A stretch of 64,000 bases of DNA. Origin: Bradyrhizobium sp. LLZ17. Its GTDB lineage: Bacteria > Pseudomonadota > Alphaproteobacteria > Rhizobiales > Xanthobacteraceae. Where the stretch lies: NCBI RefSeq assembly GCF_041200145.1, contig NZ_CP165734.1:5084001-5148000 (forward strand), in the 5' to 3' direction. Of this stretch, positions 59,006-64,000 are shown one piece after another. The translations under genes and the position numbers were made by a program. Within the stretch, counting starts at the first letter, position 1, and each line of letters begins with the position of its first letter. The notes below the pieces were generated by a model. It saw only the letters and a list, made by a program, of their open reading frames with translations, was not told the DNA's origin and ran no database searches.

Positions 59006-59188
59006 GTGGCCGCAATCGGCGCGGTGTTCTTTGCGGTCGAAGCCTTGCAATCATCACGCGCAGGTATCGTCGTCTCGCTCGCGCTGTTTGTGACATTAAT
59101 CATGATCTGCGCGCATTTCCGGCGTGGATGTGCCGCGCCGCTGCACGAAGTTGAGGCATTGCGGTTAACGCGGGCGGATTTCCCGTGA
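59006..59188 (+). CDS. Possible small membrane protein
   Basis: A 60-residue frame with a GTG start: two hydrophobic stretches, VAAIGAVFFAVEAL and AGIVVSLALFVTLIMICAHF, the second a good membrane helix, then a basic tail. Overlaps the esterase gene start by four bases (GTGA). No family recognised and the ribosome-binding site is weak. Confidence 0.35.
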   Translation: MAAIGAVFFAVEALQSSRAGIVVSLALFVTLIMICAHFRRGCAAPLHEVEALRLTRADFP

Positions 59189-60462
59189 ATATTCCGCTGA
59201 TTGACAGCACACACACTTTTTATTTTGCGCTGCAGCAACTATCTGGTCTGGGTGACGTTGAAGTCGCCTGCCAGGAGCTGTCGTTGTCGTTAACCAGAAA
59301 TGTCGAACTGTTGAGACGTCTGCCGAAGCTGGACGGTCTGCGCTTTCCCGAGTTCGGACTGAGCGCTGCATCATCCAGTCCGCTGCAAGAAGTCACGGAC
59401 TTCGGCGAAAACCCCGGCAACCTGCGCATGCTCGCATTCGTGCCGACACAATTGCAGAAGCCGCGCGCGCTCGTCGTTGTCTTGCATGGCTGCGGCCAGA
59501 CCGCGGCGGGCTACGACCTCGGCGCGGGATGGTCGACGCTGGCGCGGCATTACGGCTTTGCGCTGTTGATGCCCGAGCAGCAGCGTTCCAATAACGCCAA
59601 CACCTGCTTCAACTGGTTCAACGCCGAGGACATCGCGCGCGACAGCGGCGAGGCGCGCTCGATCCGCGAGATGGTCTCACACATGGCCGAGGCCCATCGC
59701 ATCGATCCGCGGCGCGTCTTCATCACCGGTCTCTCGGCCGGCGGTGCCATGACGTCGGTGATGCTTGCGACCTATCCGGACGTGTTTGCGGCCGGCGCTG
59801 TGATCGCGGGGCTGCCCTACGGCATCGCCTCGAACCTGCGCGAGGCACTGGATGGCATGTTTCATTCGCCGGCGCGGCCGGCGCACGAGCTCGGCGATCT
59901 CGTGCGCAACGCCTCGCCCCATCGCGGGCCCTGGCCGAAAATGTCGGTGTGGCATGGCAGCGCCGACCGCACCGTCAATCCCGGCAACGCCAACGAGATC
60001 GTCAAACAATGGCTCGACCTGCACGACCTGCCCGCCGTGCCAATGGCCGAGACCAATGTCGACGGCTATCCGCGCCAGGCCTGGTGGAACAAGGACGGCG
60101 AGACGCTGGTCGAGTTCTACAACATTGCCGACATGGCACACGGCACGCCGCTCGGCATCGCCGACAACGATCAGCGCTACGGTGTGGAGGGTGCGTTTCT
60201 GATCGAGGCGGGCATCTCCTCGTCCTATCACATCGCGAAATTCTTCGGCCTGACCGGCTGGATTCCGGACGCGAAGACCAAGCCGGAGCCAAGGCCTGCC
60301 GCCGCGCCGGCGCCGAAAATGTCGCCCGCCCCGCATCTCGCCCGCTCGATCCGCACGGCCGTCGCCGACAAGCCGGCCGGGCCGAAGCCGGAGCAATCGC
60401 GCGGCTTCGATCTCGGCGCAGTCATCACGCGGGCGCTGACCGCCGCGGGGTTGATGAAGTAG
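59185..60462 (+). CDS. PHB depolymerase family esterase
   Basis: A 425-residue alpha/beta hydrolase of the PHB-depolymerase/feruloyl-esterase (PF10503) family. VVLHGCGQTAAGYD is the oxyanion segment, GLSAGGAMTSVM holds the nucleophile Ser184, and Asp and His lie in WHGSADRTV and MAHGTPLG. There is no signal peptide, so it is probably intracellular; it may degrade stored polyhydroxybutyrate oligomers or other esters. A Pro/Ala-rich tail (PRPAAAPAPKMSPAP) precedes a short C-terminal segment. The GTG start is uncertain. Confidence 0.85.
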   Translation: MNIPLIDSTHTFYFALQQLSGLGDVEVACQELSLSLTRNVELLRRLPKLDGLRFPEFGLSAASSSPLQEVTDFGENPGNLRMLAFVPTQLQKPRALVVVLHGCGQTAAGYDLGAGWSTLARHYGFALLMPEQQRSNNANTCFNWFNAEDIARDSGEARSIREMVSHMAEAHRIDPRRVFITGLSAGGAMTSVMLATYPDVFAAGAVIAGLPYGIASNLREALDGMFHSPARPAHELGDLVRNASPHRGPWPKMSVWHGSADRTVNPGNANEIVKQWLDLHDLPAVPMAETNVDGYPRQAWWNKDGETLVEFYNIADMAHGTPLGIADNDQRYGVEGAFLIEAGISSSYHIAKFFGLTGWIPDAKTKPEPRPAAAPAPKMSPAPHLARSIRTAVADKPAGPKPEQSRGFDLGAVITRALTAAGLMK

Positions 60463-60615
60463 CTCTTCGTCGTTCCGGATCTGCGCTTACGCTTTGTCCG
60501 GGACGACAGTTGAGTTTGTGGCGCTGTATCAACCGGCGTCTCGCCGCGATCCGCGAATGGGGCGAACGCAATTTGGGCGGACCCGCGGCGTTCGCGGATG
60601 CGGCGGAATAGGCGC

Positions 60616-61308
60616 TCACATCTCGCCGGTGATGAACGGATTGGTCATCCGTTCCTGGCCGATGCTCGAGCCCGCGCCATGGCCGCAGATGAAGCCGACA
60701 TCGTCGCCAAGCGGCAGCAGCTTGGCCTTGATCGAATTGATCAGCGTCGCATGACTGCCGCCGGGCAGGTCGGTGCGCCCGACGGAGCCTGCGAACAGGA
60801 CGTCGCCGACATGGGCGAAACGCATGTCCTTGTTGTAGAACGCCACGCTGCCGGGCGAGTGGCCGGGGCAATGCAAGATGTCGAACCGCAGGCCGCCGAT
60901 CGAGACGGTGTCGCCCTCCTCGAGCCAGCGGTCCGGCGCAAAGTTACGCACGCCGGTCATTCCGAAGCGCGATCCGCTCTCCACGACGTTGTCGAGCAGG
61001 AACTTGTCCGCGATATGCGGCCCCTCGATCGGCACCTTCAGCGCATCACGCAATTCGGCGGCGCCGCCGACATGGTCGATATGGCCATGCGTCAGCCAGA
61101 TTTTTTCCACGGTGACGCCGGTCTGCTTGATCGCCTCCAGGATCTTCGGCACGTCCCCGCCGGGATCGATCACCACGGCCTTCTTGCCGGGCTCGTCCCA
61201 GATGATGGTGCAGTTCTGCTCGAACAGCGTCACGGGAACGATGATCGCGCCGGCTTTGGCCTGCGAGGAGTCCTGAGTATTATCTTGGGTGTCATTTTGC
61301 TCGGTCAT
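60616..61308 (-). CDS. MBL-fold metallo-hydrolase (glyoxalase II-like)
   Basis: A 230-residue metallo-beta-lactamase-fold hydrolase. The metal motif is HGHIDHVGG (T-H-x-H-x-D-H), with later His in HCPGHSPGSV and CGHGAGSS, and Asp in ADKFLL/VGDVLF. The size and pattern fit the YcbL/GloB-like group that hydrolyses thioesters such as S-lactoylglutathione. The N terminus (MTEQNDTQDNTQDSSQ) is hydrophilic and repetitive. Cytoplasmic; single gene, divergent from the GH13 gene. Confidence 0.85.
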   Translation of the reverse strand: MTEQNDTQDNTQDSSQAKAGAIIVPVTLFEQNCTIIWDEPGKKAVVIDPGGDVPKILEAIKQTGVTVEKIWLTHGHIDHVGGAAELRDALKVPIEGPHIADKFLLDNVVESGSRFGMTGVRNFAPDRWLEEGDTVSIGGLRFDILHCPGHSPGSVAFYNKDMRFAHVGDVLFAGSVGRTDLPGGSHATLINSIKAKLLPLGDDVGFICGHGAGSSIGQERMTNPFITGEM

Positions 61309-61481
61309 GGCGCCACAATGCCGATTTTTGGCCTATGGCCAAGCAAAAGATTCGTGCCGTGGCGCGGGAACAGCGGTGCTGGCCGTCACACGGCCGTCCC
61401 ATTTCGCCGGCTGATTTGAACTGGGGCGTTGCTGTCGCGTTCTCCCGCGCGAGGGGCAGTTTCTTGGATGGGTTTTCCGGC

Positions 61482-63086
61482 ATGGCTCAACGCGGCGAGA
61501 ACTGGTGGCGCGACGGCATCTTCTATCAGATCTATCCGCGCTCGTTTCAGGACTCAAATAGCGACGGCGTCGGCGATCTCGCCGGCATTTTGCGGCGGCT
61601 GCCTTATGTGAAATCACTCGGCGTCGACGCGATCTGGCTGTCGCCGATCTTCCCCTCGCCGATGGCCGATTTCGGCTACGACATCTCGGAGTATACCGGT
61701 ATCGAGCCGCTGTTCGGCACGATGGCGGATTTCGACACGCTGCTTGCGGCCGCGCATGACAACGGGTTGAAGCTGATCCTCGATCTCGTGCCCAACCACA
61801 CCTCCGACCAGCATCCCTGGTTCGTCGAGAGCCGCTCATCGCGCGACAATCCGAAACGTGATTGGTATATCTGGCGCGATCCGAAGCCCGACGGCGGCGT
61901 GCCGAACAACTGGTTGTCCGAGTTCGGCGGCAGCGCGTGGCAATTCGACGACACCACGGGGCAATATTACTACCACGCATTCTTGGCCCAGCAGCCGGAT
62001 CTCAACTGGCGCAATCCGGACGTGCGCGCGGCGATCTACGACGTGATGCGGTTCTGGCTCGAGAAGGGCGTTGACGGGTTTCGCGTCGACGTGATCTGGC
62101 ACCTGATCAAGGACGCCGAATTCCGCGACAATCCGCCAAACCCGCATTATGTCGAGGGCCGGCCGCCCAACGAAAAAATCCTGACGCAATATTCCACTGA
62201 CCAGCCGGAGGTGCATGACGTCATCGCCGAGATGCGGCGCGTCGTCGATTCCTACGGTGCGCGCGTGCTGATCGGCGAGATCTATCTGCCGCTGCACCGG
62301 CTGATGGCCTATTACGGCAACGATCTCACCGGCGCGCAGATGCCGTTCAATTTCGCGCTGCTGTCGACGTTCTGGAGCGCGCGCGCGATCGAGAAGATCA
62401 TCGAGGACTACGAGAAGGCGCTGCCGAAAGGTGCCTGGCCGAACTGGGTGCTCGGCAATCACGACCGTCCGCGGGTGGCGAGCCGCGTCGGGCCGGAGCA
62501 GGCCCGCATTGCCGCAATGCTGCTGCTGACGCTGCGCGGCACCCCGACGCTCTATTACGGCGACGAGATCGGCATGCATCAATCGGCGATCGCCTCCGAG
62601 GATGTCCGCGACCCCTTCGAGAAGAACGTCCCCGGCATCGGCGTCGGCCGCGACGGCTGCCGCACGCCGATGCAATGGGACTCGTCACGCTTCGCCGGCT
62701 TCTCGGAGGTCAAGCCGTGGCTGCCGCTGCCGGAGGACCATGTCCATGAAAACGTCGTCAATCTCGATGCCGACGCGCGCTCGATCCTCACTCTGTACAA
62801 GCGCCTGGTCGCATTCCGGAAGGCCTGTCCGCCGCTGGTGGCGGGCGACTATCATCCAATCGCGGCGCAAGGCGATTTGCTGATCTATCGCCGAGAAGCC
62901 GAAGGCAAAGCGATGATCGTGGTGCTCAATCTCGGCCCGGACCCGATCGCCGTCACCACCAGCTCGATCCGCTTCGGCAGCGAGATCTTGCTGTCGACGT
63001 TTCTGGACCGCGAGGGCGAGAAGGTCGAGGGCGTGCTGGATCTGCGCGGCAATGAGGGCGTGGTGGTTGCGCCGCCAGATCCATAG
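61482..63086 (+). CDS. GH13 alpha-glucosidase
   Basis: A 534-residue glycoside hydrolase family 13 enzyme. WWRDGIFYQIYPRSFQDSNSDGVGDL is the opening; the catalytic nucleophile Asp203 is in GFRVDVIWH, the acid/base Glu266 in GEIYLP, and Asp328 in LGNHDRPR. DLVPNHTSDQHPWF is conserved region I. This is the oligo-1,6-glucosidase/alpha-glucosidase (AglA-like) subfamily acting on sucrose, trehalose or malto-oligosaccharides. No signal peptide, so it is cytoplasmic. ATG 61482 starts MAQRGENWW; the in-frame region upstream is not family-like. It is convergent with another GH13 gene, suggesting a local trehalose/glucan function. Confidence 0.9.
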   Translation: MAQRGENWWRDGIFYQIYPRSFQDSNSDGVGDLAGILRRLPYVKSLGVDAIWLSPIFPSPMADFGYDISEYTGIEPLFGTMADFDTLLAAAHDNGLKLILDLVPNHTSDQHPWFVESRSSRDNPKRDWYIWRDPKPDGGVPNNWLSEFGGSAWQFDDTTGQYYYHAFLAQQPDLNWRNPDVRAAIYDVMRFWLEKGVDGFRVDVIWHLIKDAEFRDNPPNPHYVEGRPPNEKILTQYSTDQPEVHDVIAEMRRVVDSYGARVLIGEIYLPLHRLMAYYGNDLTGAQMPFNFALLSTFWSARAIEKIIEDYEKALPKGAWPNWVLGNHDRPRVASRVGPEQARIAAMLLLTLRGTPTLYYGDEIGMHQSAIASEDVRDPFEKNVPGIGVGRDGCRTPMQWDSSRFAGFSEVKPWLPLPEDHVHENVVNLDADARSILTLYKRLVAFRKACPPLVAGDYHPIAAQGDLLIYRREAEGKAMIVVLNLGPDPIAVTTSSIRFGSEILLSTFLDREGEKVEGVLDLRGNEGVVVAPPDP

Positions 63087-63222
63087 CGTCGTCCCGGCCT
63101 TCGCCGGGACGACGGCAGAGGAGGATGGCCGACACCTCTTCCCCGTCATTGTGAGCGCAGCGAAGCAATCCAGACTGCCTCCCCGGAAAGACTCCGGATT
63201 GCTTCGCTGCGCTCGCAATGAC
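63087..63222. repeat. Two extragenic hairpins between convergent GH13 genes
   Basis: GTCGTCCCGG-CCTTCG-CCGGGACGAC (from 63088) forms a tight hairpin. The second, from about 63150 to 63222, is a member of the GAAGCAATCCAG ... CTCGCAATGAC family also seen at 54735-54819. Confidence 0.75.
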
Positions 63223-63246
63223 GGTTGTGGAAACGGCGGAGCAAAG

Positions 63247-64000
63247 TTACCGTGTCTCGATCTCACTCCGCTTCAGCAGATAATCCAGCCCGCCGACGCG
63301 GTACCAGCGATAGCCATAGGGCTCCAGCACCACGCGATGCTGGCCGCGCTTGTCGGCATGGCTGTGGTTTTCCGCGAGCAAGTTGATGAGATGCTCGCCG
63401 ACATCGCCGGGCAGCTGCACCGAAAACGCGGTCTCGCGCGGCTTCTCGTCGAGATTGTGCACGAACAGCACCGAATTGTTGCGCCAGTCGTAGCGGATGA
63501 TCAAGACCGCGGGGTCGCGCGTCCGGATGATCGTGAAATCGCCCCAGCCGATCTCGGGCACTTCCTTGCGCATGCGGATGATGCGCTCGGTCCAGTTCAG
63601 CATTGAGTTCGGATCGCGGCGCTGCTTGGCGACGTTGACGTGCTCGAAGCCGTAGGGCCCCTCGCTGATGACGGGCAAGGCCGGCGTGTCGCTGATGGTG
63701 AATCCGCCGTTCGGCTCCGTCGACCATTGCATCGGCGTCCGCGCGCAGTTGCGCTCCGGCAGCGAAAGATCATCGCCCATCGCGATCTCGTCGCCATAGC
63801 GGATCACCGGCGTCCCCGGCAGCGTGCACATCAAGCTATAGGCGAGCTCGAGCCGCCGGCGGTCGCCACCCAGCATCGGCGCCAGACGGCGGCGAATGCC
63901 GCGGTTATAGAGCTGCATGTCCTTGTCGGGGCCGAAGCATTTGAACACGCGATCGCGCTGCGCCTCGGTCAGCCGGCCGAGATCGAGCTCGTCGTGATTG
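63247..64000 (-). CDS. GH13 enzyme, trehalose synthase-like (5' part outside the window)
   Basis: The 3' part (about 250 codons) of a GH13 protein that continues beyond the right edge. From the edge it reads NHDELDLGRLTEAQRD, containing the conserved NHDE region, then GTPVIRYGDEIAMGDDLSLPERN and RTPMQWSTEPNGGF, which match trehalose synthase (TreS)/maltose glucosylmutase-like enzymes. The end is a beta-sandwich domain (YDWRNNSVLFVHNL). The nucleophile Asp and acid/base Glu should lie outside the window. Other GH13 members, such as alpha-amylases, remain possible. Confidence 0.8.
   Translation of the reverse strand, partial: NHDELDLGRLTEAQRDRVFKCFGPDKDMQLYNRGIRRRLAPMLGGDRRRLELAYSLMCTLPGTPVIRYGDEIAMGDDLSLPERNCARTPMQWSTEPNGGFTISDTPALPVISEGPYGFEHVNVAKQRRDPNSMLNWTERIIRMRKEVPEIGWGDFTIIRTRDPAVLIIRYDWRNNSVLFVHNLDEKPRETAFSVQLPGDVGEHLINLLAENHSHADKRGQHRVVLEPYGYRWYRVGGLDYLLKRSEIETR

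Noticed and set aside
60494..60611. Short frame with WRCINRRLAAIREWGERN
   Set aside because: Only about 31 codons from a TTG, no ribosome-binding site and it lies in a repeat-like spacer.
1..64000. CRISPR arrays, rRNA genes, riboswitches
   Set aside because: No regularly spaced direct repeats of CRISPR type, no rRNA-like sequence and no riboswitch motif recognised; the repeats present are extragenic hairpins, iteron-like motifs and the phased CTCCA units.

Overview
The window is about 64 kb of high-GC alphaproteobacterial chromosome. Gene content (a liv branched-chain ABC operon, Bug-type and TrpX-type solute receptors, several GGDEF/EAL proteins, a cytochrome P450, GH13 trehalose-type enzymes, an IorAB-like molybdenum hydroxylase) and families of extragenic hairpin repeats point to Bradyrhizobium or a close relative in the Nitrobacteraceae. 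This is inference from family knowledge; there is no rRNA marker in the window.

Layout. 0-2.1 kb is backbone: a dienelactone-hydrolase-like enzyme, a small secreted protein and an alpha/beta hydrolase, all on the minus strand. About 2.3-12.98 kb is a compact, nearly unidirectional integrated element: phased 10-bp repeats, a tyrosine integrase, an AlpA-like wHTH, a DUF3987 primase/helicase-like replication protein, an AT-rich block flanked by inverted 20-bp repeats (candidate origin), a Nu1-like terminase small subunit without a large subunit or any capsid or tail gene, a hydrolase-cyclase fusion as possible cargo, a coiled-coil protein, an HEAGH metallopeptidase-like protein and a strong closing terminator. 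This order matches a phage satellite (PICI-like island), and it is the most interesting thing in the window.

13-22 kb is a worn accessory region. It holds a cupin, an interrupted ATP-dependent DNA ligase, an ABC solute receptor, very small DNA-binding and hypothetical genes, a three-Cys-motif/TcmP gene pair, a lipoprotein, two broken genes and a membrane-anchored DnaQ-like exonuclease. 22-36.5 kb returns to backbone: an IorAB-like oxidoreductase, an HD-GYP protein, an acyl-CoA ligase, a Bug receptor, an ArsR/SRPBCC/DUF899 cassette (SRPBCC frameshifted), a trypsin-like protease, a membrane protein/wHTH/UppS-paralogue operon with two identical-type operators, a 3-methyladenine glycosylase and an SDR.

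36.8-41.1 kb carries a CadC-like TPR regulator divergent from a Tat-exported amidase, followed by a serine-recombinase remnant whose 3' end overlaps a tRNA-Arg(CCG) gene with an 8-nt T-loop. This looks like the scar of a second integrated element.

41.2-64 kb is backbone: two adjacent c-di-GMP enzymes, the liv operon (receptor, G, F, H, M), a third GGDEF/EAL protein, an HWE-type histidine kinase, an SDR, a P450, an LLM-class monooxygenase, an ATP-grasp protein, a PHB-depolymerase-like esterase, an MBL-fold hydrolase, a GH13 alpha-glucosidase, and the 3' part of a second GH13 enzyme that runs off the right edge.
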